Notes: generated by a model from the sequence alone, not told the origin. DNA of 64,000 nt from Mesorhizobium sp. YIM 152430 (GCF_029210365.1 NZ_JARGES010000020.1:248001-312000), one strand, 5' to 3'; counted from the first letter of the stretch, positions 52,128 through 61,280 are shown. Numbers and translations are program-made.

Positions 52128-53153
52128 TCAGTTCTTGTCCTGCTGTTCGAGGGCGCCGGCGATGCGGTCGAGCGTGGCGCGCAATTCGCGCTGTTCGGCC
52201 GCCTGGCTTTCCACCCAGTCGCGCATCATCTGCTGCTCGGAGCGCATGTTCTTGACGAGGCCCGAAATGCCGTCGGCAAGATTGGCCATCGCCGCCGCCA
52301 CGCGCGGGCTCGATCCGCCGCCCTGCTCCTGAAGGGTGCGCAACTGTTCCGACATCGCCTTGATCTCTTCGGCCGAACCCGCCTTGGACGGATCGATGCC
52401 CGCCATGTCGGAGCCGAGATCGGTGACCGAGGACAGCCAGTTCTCCAGTTCGATGTAGAAGCGGTTCTGCGCGCGGCCGGCCTGAAGGTCGAGAAAGCCC
52501 AGCACCAGCGACCCGGACAGGCCGAAAAGCGAGGACGAGAATGCGGTGCCCATGCCTTCGAGCGGCGCCGAGAGGCCCGACTTGAGCGAATTCAGAACGT
52601 CATTGGCATCGCCCGAAGCCGGGTCGAGCGACTGGATCGTGCTGCCGATCGAGCCGATGGTCGCAAGCAGGCCCCAGAACGTGCCGAGCAGGCCGAGAAA
52701 GACGAGAAGGCCGATCAGATAGCGCGAGATGTCGCGGCTTTCGTCGAGGCGCGTGGCGATCGAATCGAGGATCGAGCGCAGCGACGAGGTCGACAGGGCC
52801 ATGCTCTGCGAGCGCGACAGGAGCGTCCTCATCGGCGCGAGCAGAACCGGCTCGGTCTCGGCCGACCCGGCGCGGAACGAGTTCACCCATTTGACTTCGC
52901 GGAAAAGCCGGACGACCTGCCCGAAGGCCAGCAGGATGCCGATCATCAGCACCCCGAGAATGAGCCCGTTGAGCCCCGGATTGGTCTGGAAGGCGGACGA
53001 GATCTGGCGATAGAGGATGGCGGCGATGAAGCCGACGATCGCCAGGAAAATCATCATCGAGAAGAGAAAGACCTGGGGGCTGGACAGGCCACGCGGATCG
53101 TAGTCCGCATCCTCGGCCGCGCTGTCCGCTCCCAGGGTTCTGAAAAAGGCCAT
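52128..53153 (-). CDS. ExbB/TolQ/MotA-like membrane protein
   Basis: Proposed stator-type partner of the OmpA-like protein. The start at 53153 gives 341 residues; an ATG 27 bp upstream is possible. Helices are seen near residues 27-51, 59-84, 145-168 and 191-220, with the MotA/TolQ/ExbB core ISRYLIGLLVFLGLLGTFWGLLATIGSI and GTAFSSSLFGLSGSLVLGFLDLQ in the last two, the usual motor motif. A glutamine- and glutamate-rich coiled coil with EEIKAMSEQLRTLQEQ makes up the C-terminus, longer than in TolQ. It would use the proton gradient to move the OmpA-like protein against peptidoglycan. Confidence 0.83.
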   Translation of the reverse strand: MAFFRTLGADSAAEDADYDPRGLSSPQVFLFSMMIFLAIVGFIAAILYRQISSAFQTNPGLNGLILGVLMIGILLAFGQVVRLFREVKWVNSFRAGSAETEPVLLAPMRTLLSRSQSMALSTSSLRSILDSIATRLDESRDISRYLIGLLVFLGLLGTFWGLLATIGSIGSTIQSLDPASGDANDVLNSLKSGLSAPLEGMGTAFSSSLFGLSGSLVLGFLDLQAGRAQNRFYIELENWLSSVTDLGSDMAGIDPSKAGSAEEIKAMSEQLRTLQEQGGGSSPRVAAAMANLADGISGLVKNMRSEQQMMRDWVESQAAEQRELRATLDRIAGALEQQDKN

Positions 53154-53273
53154 GCCTTGCGCCCCGGATTCGTGCCGCATTTCAATCGATCACGACTGTA
53201 AACGCAATCATGGCGAAATTGAAAGAACGCGGGCGCTCAAATGCCGGGGATGACCGGGGCCGGCCCTACAGGA

Positions 53274-54065
53274 TCAAACCGGCTTCGCGAGCGTCTTCAG
53301 GAGCGCCTTGTGGATCACTTCGTTGCCGGCGACGATCGAGCCGCCCGACAGGATGTCCTGCCCGCCGGTTCGGTCGGAGGTGAAGCCGCCCGCCTCGCGC
53401 ACGATCAGCATTCCCGCCGCCATGTCCCAGGCCGACAGCCAGTCTTCCCAGTAGCCGTCGACGCGGCCGGCGGCGACATAGGCGAGGTCGAGCGAGGCCG
53501 CGCCCATGCGGCGGATGCCGGAGACTTCGCCCATCACGTTGCGCAGGTCGACCAGCGCCTTGCCGTGATGGCCGCGCCCCAGATGCGGGATGCCGGTGGC
53601 GATGACGCAGTCGGAAAGCCTGGAACGTCCCGCAACGCGCAGCCGCCGGTCGTTCATGAAGGCGCCGCCGCCCCGCTCGGCGGTGTAGAGTTCGTCCATC
53701 GCCGGATTGTAGACGACGCCCGCGACGATCTGGCCCTGACGCTCGAGCGCGATCGAGATGGCGAAGATCGGGATGCCGTGCAGGAAGTTGGTCGTGCCGT
53801 CGAGTGGATCGACGATCCAGGTGTGCTGGCCGTCATCGCCCTCGATCGCGCCGCGCTCCTCCATCAGGAAGGAATAGCCCGGCCGCGCCCGCGAAAGTTC
53901 CGCGTGGATGATTTCCTCGGCCTTGCGGTCGGCCTGGCTGACATAGTCGCCCGGCCCCTTCAGCGAGACCTGCAAATTCTGCACCTCGCCGAAATCGCGC
54001 GACAGCGACCGCCCGGCCTTCATCGCGGCCTGGACCATCACGTTGAGAAGTGCGGAGCGTGCCAT
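53274..54065 (-). CDS. suhB: Inositol-1-monophosphatase family protein SuhB
   Basis: Mg-dependent phosphatase of 263 residues. Metal sites are visible in FLMEERGAIEGDD (Glu), TWIVDPLDGTTNFLHG (DPLDGTTNF) and EDWLSAWDMAAGMLIVREAGG (WDxAAG). SuhB removes the phosphate of myo-inositol phosphate and in E. coli also takes part in rRNA antitermination complexes. It lies upstream of efp on the same strand in reverse order (efp then suhB), a common Rhizobiales order. Confidence 0.95.
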   Translation of the reverse strand: MARSALLNVMVQAAMKAGRSLSRDFGEVQNLQVSLKGPGDYVSQADRKAEEIIHAELSRARPGYSFLMEERGAIEGDDGQHTWIVDPLDGTTNFLHGIPIFAISIALERQGQIVAGVVYNPAMDELYTAERGGGAFMNDRRLRVAGRSRLSDCVIATGIPHLGRGHHGKALVDLRNVMGEVSGIRRMGAASLDLAYVAAGRVDGYWEDWLSAWDMAAGMLIVREAGGFTSDRTGGQDILSGGSIVAGNEVIHKALLKTLAKPV

Positions 54066-54242
54066 TCTTTATTGTCCTTTTCGCTGCCTCGCCGGAGAAG
54101 GCATTGAGGCGAGGAGAGCCGGTTCAGAGCGTGCCGAAAATGGTGAGGTCCCGAGAACCGGAGCGGAGCGTACATCAGTACGTGAGCACCGGAAGCGCAG
54201 GACCTTGCCATTTGCAGGCCGCTATGGACCGGCTATGCCGGC
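54066..54242. other. Repeat-rich gap between efp and suhB
   Basis: No gene. It contains GCGTAC-ATCA-GTACGT, an inverted repeat near 54168-54183 flanked by GAACCGGAGCG and GAGCACCGGAAGCG, which resembles short palindromic sequences repeated in rhizobial intergenic regions, and the second copy of the ATTTGCAGGCCGCT element (54210-54241). Confidence 0.5.
54210..54241. repeat. Short dispersed repeat, copy 2
   Basis: ATTTGCAGGCCGCT followed by GG-CCGG and CCGGC blocks, matching the sequence at 23252-23281. Located at the 3' side of efp. Confidence 0.45.
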
Positions 54243-54809
54243 TCAATCGGCGCGGCGCACGTAGGTGATTTCGTTGGTATCGACGACGATCTTCTCGCCC
54301 GACGAGATGAAGGGCGGCACCATGACGCGCACGCCGTTTTCCATTACCGCCGGCTTGTAGGACGAGGCCGCGGTCTGGCCTTTGACGACCGGATCGGCTT
54401 CCGCGATGGTCAAGGTGACGTAGTCGGGCAGCGCGATGCCGATCGGGCGTTCTTCGTAGAGCTCCACCGTCACGATCATGCCGTCTTGCAGGAATGCGGC
54501 GCGCTCGCCGACGAAATCCTTGTCGAGTTCGAGTTGCTCGTAGCTTTCCTGGTCCATGAAGACCAGCGCCTCGCCCTGCTCGTAGAGATAGGAGAAATCC
54601 TTCTGCTCCAGGCGGACCTTCTCCACCGTTTCGGCGGCGCGGAAGCGCTCGTTGAGCTTGGTGCCGTTGATCAGGTTCTTGAGTTCGACCTGGTTGTAGG
54701 CGCCGCCCTTGCCGGGCTTCACCGCGTTGGTCTTGACCGCGACCCACAGCCCGCCATCGTGTTCGATGACATTGCCGGGACGGATTTCGTTGCCGTTGAT
54801 CTTCGCCAT
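54243..54809 (-). CDS. efp: Elongation factor P
   Basis: Prevents ribosome stalling at polyproline stretches. The ATG at 54809 gives 188 residues with three beta-domains. The N-terminus [22 protein letters not shown] and the loop [25 protein letters not shown] contain Lys34, the residue modified by EpmA in many bacteria. The C-terminus [18 protein letters not shown] is standard. No epmA/epmB is in the window. The gene precedes suhB. Confidence 0.97.
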   Translation of the reverse strand: MAKINGNEIRPGNVIEHDGGLWVAVKTNAVKPGKGGAYNQVELKNLINGTKLNERFRAAETVEKVRLEQKDFSYLYEQGEALVFMDQESYEQLELDKDFVGERAAFLQDGMIVTVELYEERPIGIALPDYVTLTIAEADPVVKGQTAASSYKPAVMENGVRVMVPPFISSGEKIVVDTNEITYVRRAD

Positions 54810-54892
54810 GATCGTCTTTCGCAAAATGGGGAAAAGGCCGTGCAGGCCGCAATTGCGGCTTCCAAGACCATAAAACGCCGCGTCAGGCAAGG

Positions 54893-55924
54893 CTAAGGCT
54901 GATCTTGCGCATCGTTCTCTTCGACGGAGCCCGCCTCGGCGCTCCCCGCCTCCTGCAACCCCGCCGGCCGCGAACCGCCCTGCTCCAGTTGCGCCATGCG
55001 CGAACCCGCCTCGTCGAGTTCCGCTTCGGTGAGGCCGGCAAGGTGGTCCTCCATCACCGGATCGACGAGACCCTCGCGCTTGGCCAGCATGTACCAGGCG
55101 GCGGCCGCGATCGGATCGCCCTCGACGCCCATCCCGGCCCAGTAGAGCTTGGCGAGGCGGTTGCGCGCCGCGACGTTCCCGCCCGTCGCCGCAAGCTCGA
55201 TCCAGCCGAAACCGGCCTCCATGTCGCGGGTCCCGCCGATGCCCTCGACCAGCCAGGAGCCGAGTTCCACTTGCGCCGTGTCGAAATTCTGCTGCGCGGC
55301 GCGGGCGAGCCAGGTGCGCGCCGCGTCGAAGTCCGGCTCCTCACCCTCGATCAGCATAAGCGCGAGCGCGTATTGCGCGTCGGGCAGGCCCGTGCGCGCC
55401 GCGCGCTCGAAATAGACCTGCGCCTCGCGCTCGTCGGCCTCGTTGCCCGCCTCGTCGATCATCATCTGCCCGAAATTGAACTGCGCCATCGGATTGCCCG
55501 CATCGGCCGCCGCCTGCATCAGTTCGTAGGCGCGCGTACGGTCGCGCGGCAGGAATTCGCCGTCGATCAGCATCAGGGCTGTCTGGAACTGCGCCTCGGG
55601 AACGCCCTGTTCGGCCGCCGCCTCATACCACCGCGCGGCCTCCGCACCGTCGCGCCGCACGCCGAGCCCGCGCGCATATATCTCCGCGACCAGCGTCTGC
55701 GCCGCCTTGTCGCCGGCCTCGGCGCGCGGCAGCGCGAGCTTCAGCGCCGTGATGTAGAGCCCGCGCTGATAGGCACCGTAAGCCTGGTCGGGCTCACGCC
55801 CGCCGAACCGGCTGGGCGCGACTTCGGACGCCTGCGGACCGGTCACCTGACCGCCATCCTGCGCGGGCGCGGGCGTGGCCAGCGCGGCGAGAATCAGGAG
55901 CGCGAAAAGCCGATCATTCCTCAT
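54893..55924 (-). CDS. Exported Sel1-like repeat (tetratricopeptide-like) protein
   Basis: The 343-residue precursor has a signal peptide (cleavage after residue 21, APA|QD) and at least six Sel1-like repeats from about residue 50 to 275, such as [42 protein letters not shown] Glu/Ala-rich tail follows. Such proteins act as periplasmic scaffolds for protein-protein contacts; no partner can be named. Its start overlaps the end of the ThiE-like gene by 11 bp, so they are co-transcribed. Confidence 0.87.
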   Translation of the reverse strand: MRNDRLFALLILAALATPAPAQDGGQVTGPQASEVAPSRFGGREPDQAYGAYQRGLYITALKLALPRAEAGDKAAQTLVAEIYARGLGVRRDGAEAARWYEAAAEQGVPEAQFQTALMLIDGEFLPRDRTRAYELMQAAADAGNPMAQFNFGQMMIDEAGNEADEREAQVYFERAARTGLPDAQYALALMLIEGEEPDFDAARTWLARAAQQNFDTAQVELGSWLVEGIGGTRDMEAGFGWIELAATGGNVAARNRLAKLYWAGMGVEGDPIAAAAWYMLAKREGLVDPVMEDHLAGLTEAELDEAGSRMAQLEQGGSRPAGLQEAGSAEAGSVEENDAQDQP

Positions 55925-56561
55925 CGAGACGCGGCGCCCTTTCGTCGAGGAGCGCGTTCAGCGCTGTGACCCGCGCGGCGGGGTCGTCATGGGCGAACAC
56001 CGCCTCTTCGACGGCGACGAAATCGACGCCCGTCCCGGCCACGACCGCCACGCTCTCGTCGGACGAACCGGCCATGACGATGCAAGGCACCGCGACCATC
56101 TCGCCCCACCACTCTCCGAGCGAAAGGTTGCGCGGATGCGCCTCCGGCTTGCCGTCGTAGCCGAACCGGCCAAAAAACATGTAGTCGGGCTGCGTCTCGC
56201 CCAGTTCCAGCGCGTCGTCGCGCGTCTTCACGCCGCCGGTGCCGACGATGATCTTGTTGCCATGGCGCTCGATCATGTCGGCGAGATCGGCCTTCGAACC
56301 TTCGAAATGCAGCCCGTCGGCCTTCGCCCGCATCGCGACGCGCGCGTCGCCCTCGACGATGACGGCGACGCCCTTTTCCTGGATCGCCGGGGTCACGCTT
56401 TCGACGAAGGCGAGGTAGTCCTGCTCTGAACGCTCCCCCTGCGGCAGGATCACCGAGGCCACGTCGCCGCCGGCCAGCGCGGACAGGATGGCGGGGCGCG
56501 CATCGCCCGAACGTGGCGCGATCAGGACGAGGCGGCAGCGATTGAAGCTTGCGTCTGGCAT
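55914..56561 (-). CDS. Thiamine-phosphate synthase (ThiE/TenI)-like protein, divergent
   Basis: A 215-residue TIM-barrel protein; the ATG at 56561 follows AAGAGAG. Overall pattern matches ThiE/TenI (CRLVLIAPRSGD..., VAVIVEGDARVAMRAKADGLHFEGSKADL, IIVGTGGVKTRDDALEL, PDYMFFGRFGYDG). However the motifs needed for thiamine-phosphate synthase activity are changed: the DGVHLGQ-type motif is DGLHFEG and the GPIFPTxTK-type phosphate loop is FFGRFGYDG. It may have another role. No other thi genes are near. It overlaps the Sel1 gene. Confidence 0.7.
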   Translation of the reverse strand: MPDASFNRCRLVLIAPRSGDARPAILSALAGGDVASVILPQGERSEQDYLAFVESVTPAIQEKGVAVIVEGDARVAMRAKADGLHFEGSKADLADMIERHGNKIIVGTGGVKTRDDALELGETQPDYMFFGRFGYDGKPEAHPRNLSLGEWWGEMVAVPCIVMAGSSDESVAVVAGTGVDFVAVEEAVFAHDDPAARVTALNALLDERAPRLDEE

Positions 56562-56665
56562 TGCACTCTCTTGGACGTGACCCGCCGATTTGGCGCGCGA
56601 TCTTGTTGTGATTGCGGCATAAGCCATGCGACACGACTTGACCAGAAGCCACGAAGACCCGCGCC

Positions 56666-57430
56666 TTGCTGACCGATCCCTGGTTCTACGCCGCCGCCAT
56701 CCCTTCCGTCCTGCTCGTCGGCCTGTCGAAGGGCGGACTCGGCGGCGCCGCGGCGCTGATCGGCGTGCCGCTGATGGCGCTGGTGGTGCCGCCGGTGCAG
56801 GCAGCGGCCATCCTGCTGCCGATCCTCATCCTGATGGACATCGTCTCGCTCTGGCTGTGGCGCGGCAATCGCGATGGACCGACTTTGCGCATCATGCTGC
56901 CGGGCGCGATTCTCGGCATCGCCATCGGCTGGCTGACGGCGGCTTTCGTCACCGAGGCGATGGTGCGCCTAATCGTCGGCATCGTCGCGCTCGCCTTCTT
57001 CCTGCGCTGGTTCGTCACCCGCATGGCCGGCTCCGAGCACCGCGCCGGCCACTCCGTCGCGCGCGGCACGTTCTGGGGCACCGTCAGCGGCTTCACCTCC
57101 TTCGTCGCCCATGCCGGCGGGCCGCCCTATCAGGTCTATGCGCTGGCGCTCGGCCAGGCGCCGCGCATCTATGTCGGCACCAGCGTCATCTTCTTCGCCA
57201 TCGTCAACGCGGTGAAGCTCGTGCCCTATTTCGCGCTCGGCCAGTTCGACGCCGCGAACCTGACGGCATCGGCCGTGCTGATGCCGATCGCCCCGCTCGC
57301 CACCATTGCCGGCGCCTGGATCGTCCGGCGGATGCGCGCGGAAGTCTTCTACCCCTTCATGTATGCGATGGTCTTCATCGTCGCGCTCAAGCTGATCTGG
57401 GACGGACTGTCCGCCCTTCTTGACGGATAG
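56666..57430 (+). CDS. TSUP-family membrane transporter (TauE/SafE-like)
   Basis: The 254-residue protein has about eight helices. It starts at a TTG (56666). Family marks are SVLLVGLSKGGLGGAAALIGVPLMAL near the N-terminus and GFTSFVAHAGGPPYQVYALAL in the second half, the inverted repeat pair of TSUP exporters (sulfite/sulfoacetate exporter group). Substrate is unknown; sulfite is the known cargo of TauE in taurine degraders and would fit the sulfonate module at the other end of the window, but no link is visible. Confidence 0.88.
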   Translation: MLTDPWFYAAAIPSVLLVGLSKGGLGGAAALIGVPLMALVVPPVQAAAILLPILILMDIVSLWLWRGNRDGPTLRIMLPGAILGIAIGWLTAAFVTEAMVRLIVGIVALAFFLRWFVTRMAGSEHRAGHSVARGTFWGTVSGFTSFVAHAGGPPYQVYALALGQAPRIYVGTSVIFFAIVNAVKLVPYFALGQFDAANLTASAVLMPIAPLATIAGAWIVRRMRAEVFYPFMYAMVFIVALKLIWDGLSALLDG

Positions 57431-57469
57431 CGCCGCTCCGGCTCTTCTCGTCGCGTCGACAGGGAGGAT

Positions 57470-59116
57470 ATGACCAGCATGAACGCCTATGAGCAGCATC
57501 TCGGCAAGAACCCCGCCAACCACCAGCCGCTGACGCCGCTCACCTTCCTGGAGCGCGCCGCCAAAGTCTTTCCGGACCAACTCGCCATCGTTCATGGCGC
57601 CGGCCGCACGTCATACAAGACCTTCTGGGAACGTTCCCTGCGTCTCGCCTCGGCTCTCGCTGCCCGTGGCATCGGCAAGGGCGACACGGTCTCGGTGATG
57701 CTGTCCAACACGCCGCCCATGCTGGAGGCGCATTACGGCGTGCCGATGGTCAAGGCCGTTCTCCACTCGCTCAACACACGTCTCGACGCCGCCGCCATCG
57801 CCTTCCAGCTCGACCATGCCGAAACGAAGGTGCTGATCGTCGACCGCGAGTTTTCGGCGGTCATGGCGGATGCGCTCGCGCTCGCCTCGGTCAAGCCGCT
57901 CGTCGTCGACTTCGACGACCCTCACTATGCCGAGGACGCGCCCTATCCGAAGGGCGAGCGCATCGGCGCGGAGGACTACGAGGATTTGCTCGCCGGCGGC
58001 GACCCGGATTTCGCCTGGTCGATGCCCGATGACGAATGGGACGCCATCTCGCTCAACTATACGTCCGGCACGACCGGCAATCCCAAGGGCGTCGTCTACA
58101 GCCACCGCTCCGCCGCGCTGATGTGCTACGCGAACACAATCCATGCCGGGCTCGGCAAGCATGGCGCCTATCTGTGGACGCTGCCCATGTTCCACTGCAA
58201 TGGCTGGTGCTTTCCCTGGACGCTCGCCGTCCAGGCCGGCACCCATGTCTGCCTGCGCTGGGTCCGGGCGAAGGCGATGTACGACGCCATCGCCGATCAC
58301 GGCGTCACCCATCTGTGCGGCGCGCCGATCGTCATGGCAACGCTCATCAACGCCGAGGACAAGGACAAGCGCGACTTCTCGCAGCAGGTAACGTTCAACA
58401 CCGCCGCCGCGCCGCCGCCCGAGGCCGTTCTGTCGGGCATGGCGGAAGCCGGCTTCGCCGTCACCCATCTCTACGGCCTGACGGAGACCTACGGCCCCGC
58501 CGTGGTCAACGAATGGAAGGGCGGCTGGGACGCGCTTGATAAAGGACCGCGGACGACGAAAAAAGCACGCCAGGGCGTGCGCTACGCCGCGCTCGAGGGC
58601 CTGACCGTCATGGACCCCGAGACCATGCAGGACACGCCCGCCGACGGCGAGACCATCGGCGAGGTCATGTTCCGCGGCAACATCGTCATGAAGGGCTATC
58701 TCAAGAACCCCGTGGCGAGCGACGAGGCGTTCGCCGGCGGCTGGTTTCATTCGGGCGACCTCGGCGTCATGCACCCCGACGGCTACATCCAGTTGAAGGA
58801 CCGCTCCAAGGACATCATCATTTCCGGCGGCGAGAACATCTCGTCGATCGAGGTCGAGGACGCGCTCTACAAGCATTCAGCCGTTGCCTCCTGCGGCGTC
58901 GTCGCGCGCGCCGACGACAAATGGGGCGAGACGCCGGTCGCCTATGTCGAACTGAAGCCGGGCCGCGCGGCGAGCGAGGACGAGATAATCGCCCATTGCC
59001 GGGCATTGCTGGCGCGGTTCAAATGTCCACGCACGGTGATCTTCGGCGAGGTGCCGAAGACGTCGACCGGCAAGATCCAGAAGTTCCGTCTGCGCGAAAT
59101 GGCGCGCAATCTTTAA
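57470..59116 (+). CDS. Acyl-CoA synthetase (AMP-forming)
   Basis: A 548-residue ANL-superfamily ligase that activates a carboxylic acid to its CoA ester. Motifs: P-loop LNYTSGTTGNPKGVVYSHRS, THLYGLTETYGP (A5), GGWFHSGDLGVMHPDGYIQLKDRSKDIIISGGENIS (A7/A8) and the C-terminal KTSTGKIQK with the catalytic Lys. The opening PLTPLTFLERAAKVFPDQLAIVHG is shared with a plant/bacterial short- to medium-chain acyl-activating subgroup. The substrate chain length is unresolved. It stands alone and is followed by the candidate small RNA. Confidence 0.92.
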   Translation: MTSMNAYEQHLGKNPANHQPLTPLTFLERAAKVFPDQLAIVHGAGRTSYKTFWERSLRLASALAARGIGKGDTVSVMLSNTPPMLEAHYGVPMVKAVLHSLNTRLDAAAIAFQLDHAETKVLIVDREFSAVMADALALASVKPLVVDFDDPHYAEDAPYPKGERIGAEDYEDLLAGGDPDFAWSMPDDEWDAISLNYTSGTTGNPKGVVYSHRSAALMCYANTIHAGLGKHGAYLWTLPMFHCNGWCFPWTLAVQAGTHVCLRWVRAKAMYDAIADHGVTHLCGAPIVMATLINAEDKDKRDFSQQVTFNTAAAPPPEAVLSGMAEAGFAVTHLYGLTETYGPAVVNEWKGGWDALDKGPRTTKKARQGVRYAALEGLTVMDPETMQDTPADGETIGEVMFRGNIVMKGYLKNPVASDEAFAGGWFHSGDLGVMHPDGYIQLKDRSKDIIISGGENISSIEVEDALYKHSAVASCGVVARADDKWGETPVAYVELKPGRAASEDEIIAHCRALLARFKCPRTVIFGEVPKTSTGKIQKFRLREMARNL

Positions 59117-59189
59117 GGTGATCGGTCAAAACGGGACATTTTTCAGCGAATTTTCATCGAAATTTACGCTTCGTTAAGCTTTATGGGTC

Positions 59190-59299
59190 ATTACTGTCTC
59201 CATCCAGTCTTCTGGATTCTTACCGAGTGGTTGGACCACTTCGTTTGACGCCTCCCTGTTAAACTCCTGAGAGCCGCGCTTCCCGTGGCTCTTTTTTTC
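59190..59299 (+). ncRNA. Candidate small RNA with two hairpins and an intrinsic terminator
   Basis: Between the acyl-CoA synthetase gene and rcdA there are three strong stems on the plus strand: ATCCAG-TCTT-CTGGAT (59203-59218), GAGTGG-TTGGA-CCACTT (59226-59242) and the terminator AGAGCCGCG-CTTCC-CGTGGCTCT (59271-59293) ending in TTTTTT. The unpaired stretch 59250-59269 has CCTCCC and CTCCT, anti-Shine-Dalgarno-like motifs seen in trans-acting small RNAs of rhizobia. A near-consensus CtrA site TTTA-N7-TTAA (59164-59178) lies just upstream. The 5' end is a guess. Confidence 0.5.
59271..59299 (+). terminator. Rho-independent terminator of the candidate small RNA
   Basis: A 9-bp stem with one G-U pair, AGAGCCGCG / CGTGGCTCT, and a CTTCC loop, directly followed by TTTTTT. 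It is about 155 bp after the acyl-CoA synthetase stop, which is long for a terminator of that gene alone. Confidence 0.9.
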
Positions 59300-59331
59300 G
59301 CCTTTTGGACGCCGCGCCGCACCCGCGGCGT

Positions 59332-59346
59332 TAACCCTTTGTTAAA
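59332..59346 (+). promoter_or_regulatory. CtrA-type box TTAA-N7-TTAA upstream of rcdA
   Basis: A perfect TTAA-N7-TTAA lies 133 bp before the rcdA start. As RcdA is the adaptor for CtrA proteolysis, a CtrA site here would close a feedback loop. Confidence 0.65.
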
Positions 59347-59478
59347 CATCCGGTTGCCCCGGTGGTGGACAAGGCGCATGGTCGTTCTTGTGACCTGCGG
59401 CAATGTGTGGAACCTCTGGCTCCGCCGCGCCGTTGTCGGTCGCGAAGGCGCGCAAATCAGGATGTTCGAGGCGTATTG

Positions 59479-60000
59479 ATGAGAATGGAAGCCGGCAGCG
59501 GCCAGGCCGCGACGATCAATCTGGCGGAACGCCGCGTTTTCTCCGGCTCGTTCAAGAAGCTTTACGGCGAAGGAATGCACCTCGTCGAGGAGGCTGCGGA
59601 ATATCTCGACGGCCAGGGGCGGATCGAGGCGAAGTCGCTGTCCCGTATCGCCGCCACGCTCTATGCCGCCGAATCGATGCGACTGACCACCCGCCTGATG
59701 CAGATCGCCTCCTGGCTCCTCCTCCAGCGCGCCGCCAATTCCGGCGAGATGACGCGCGATCAGGTCGCCGCCGAAAAATCCAAGGTCCGCCTCGACACCG
59801 CCTCCGCCTTCGACACCGATCAGTCCTGGGGCGAACTGCCGGCATCGTTCCGCGATCTCGTCGACCGCTCGCTGCGCCTCCAGGCGCTCGTGCGCCGCAT
59901 GGACGGCGAGGTCTACGGCGCCGACGACAGCTTCGAGCGCCGCGCCGTCAATCCCGTCTCCGATCAGATCACCCTGCTGAAGACCGCATTCGGGCGCTGA
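59479..60000 (+). CDS. rcdA: Regulator of CtrA degradation RcdA (DUF1465)
   Basis: Adaptor that helps ClpXP degrade the cell-cycle regulator CtrA. The 173-residue protein is all helical, with the DUF1465 features [60 protein letters not shown] and [19 protein letters not shown] near the end. The start at 59479 is preferred; an ATG two codons later is possible. A CtrA-type box lies upstream. Confidence 0.9.
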   Translation: MRMEAGSGQAATINLAERRVFSGSFKKLYGEGMHLVEEAAEYLDGQGRIEAKSLSRIAATLYAAESMRLTTRLMQIASWLLLQRAANSGEMTRDQVAAEKSKVRLDTASAFDTDQSWGELPASFRDLVDRSLRLQALVRRMDGEVYGADDSFERRAVNPVSDQITLLKTAFGR

Positions 60001-60116
60001 GCATTTTGCAGCCGGCGCGCTTGCGTCCGGCGTTGCACAAATGCAGTTGGATCACAATTTCGTTGCTGCTTTGTTCACGCTTTCATGTCATAGCGGACAT
60101 GAAAGACGGGGACTCC

Positions 60117-60638
60117 ATGGCAGAGACGATTCGCATCATCGGTATCGATCCGGGCCTACGCCGCACTGGTTGGGGCATCATCGACGCCATCGGCAATTCG
60201 CTGCGCTTCGTCGGCTCCGGCACCATCCGTTCGGATGCGAACATGGACCTCGCCTCGCGGCTTTGCCAGTTGCATGACGGACTGCAAGCGATCATCCACG
60301 CGCATATGCCCGTCGAGGCGGCGGTCGAGCAGACCTTCGTCAACAAGGACGCGACCGCGACGCTGAAACTCGGCCAAGCCCGCGGCATCGCGATGCTCGT
60401 TCCCGCCCGCGGCGGTCTGCACGTCGCCGAATACGCGCCGAACGCCGTCAAGAAGTCGGTGATCGGCGTCGGCCACGGCGACAAGAAGCAGATCCACATG
60501 ATGGTCAAGGTGCTGATGCCGCGCGCGACCTTCGACACCGATGACGCGGCCGACGCCATCGCCATCGCCATCTGCCACGCCCATCACCGACAGAGCGTGA
60601 CCGGCCGGCTTGCGATGGCAGCAGCGGCGGCGGGGTGA
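60117..60638 (+). CDS. ruvC: Holliday junction resolvase RuvC
   Basis: Cuts Holliday junctions with RuvAB. The ATG at 60117 (after GGGGA) gives 173 residues. Catalytic acids: Asp11 in [13 protein letters not shown], Glu71 in [12 protein letters not shown], Asp143 and Asp146 in [18 protein letters not shown]. It is the first gene of the ruv locus; ruvA starts 4 bp after its stop. Confidence 0.97.
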   Translation: MAETIRIIGIDPGLRRTGWGIIDAIGNSLRFVGSGTIRSDANMDLASRLCQLHDGLQAIIHAHMPVEAAVEQTFVNKDATATLKLGQARGIAMLVPARGGLHVAEYAPNAVKKSVIGVGHGDKKQIHMMVKVLMPRATFDTDDAADAIAIAICHAHHRQSVTGRLAMAAAAAG

Positions 60639-60642
60639 GCAC

Positions 60643-61260
60643 ATGATCGGAAAGCTGAAGGGCACCGTCGACGAGATCGCCGAGGATCACTGCATCGTCG
60701 ACGTCCACGGCGTCGGCTATGTAGCCTACTGCTCCACGCGCACCCTGGCCGGCATCAGCGCCGGCGAAGCCGTCACGCTCTTCATCGAGACCTATGTCCG
60801 CGAGGACATGCTCCGGCTCTACGGCTTCAGGTCGCATCTCGAGCGCGAGTGGTTCCGGCTCTTGCAGAACAATGTCCAGGGCGTCGGCGCCAAGGTCGCG
60901 CTCGCGGTCCTCTCCACCCTCACCCCGTCCGAACTCGCCAACGCGATAGCGTTGCGCGACATCACCATGGTCGCCCGCGCGCCCGGCGTCGGCAAGAAAG
61001 TCGCCGAGCGAATCGTCACCGAACTGCGCACCAAGGCCCCGGCCTATGCCGGCGAGGCGACGGGCACGATCGGCCTCAGGCAGGAACTCGGAGAAGGCGT
61101 CGCTCCCGCGCCGATCACTGATGCCGTCTCCGCCCTCGTCAATCTCGGCTATTCCCGCGACATCGCCGCCAACGCCGTATCCGCCGCGCTCAAGACAGCA
61201 GGCGAGGACCCCGATTCGTCGACGCTGATCCGGCTGGGGTTGAAGGAACTGGCACGGTGA
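60643..61260 (+). CDS. ruvA: Holliday junction ATP-dependent helicase subunit RuvA
   Basis: Tetrameric junction-binding protein, 205 residues from the ATG at 60643. [29 protein letters not shown] opens domain I; the two helix-hairpin-helix units are [21 protein letters not shown] and [19 protein letters not shown]; domain III (RuvB contact) is [23 protein letters not shown]. Usually ruvB follows directly; here a toxin-antitoxin pair lies between. Confidence 0.97.
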   Translation: MIGKLKGTVDEIAEDHCIVDVHGVGYVAYCSTRTLAGISAGEAVTLFIETYVREDMLRLYGFRSHLEREWFRLLQNNVQGVGAKVALAVLSTLTPSELANAIALRDITMVARAPGVGKKVAERIVTELRTKAPAYAGEATGTIGLRQELGEGVAPAPITDAVSALVNLGYSRDIAANAVSAALKTAGEDPDSSTLIRLGLKELAR

Positions 61261-61280
61261 ACGCCTTGTATAAAGTCAAT

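Larger units (their letters stand above)
59117..59478. other. Intergenic gap with candidate small RNA and CtrA box
   Basis: These 362 bp have no convincing protein gene. They contain, in order, an AT-rich promoter-like stretch (59130-59185), two hairpins and an intrinsic terminator (59203-59299) and a CtrA-type box (59332-59346) before rcdA. Confidence 0.65.
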
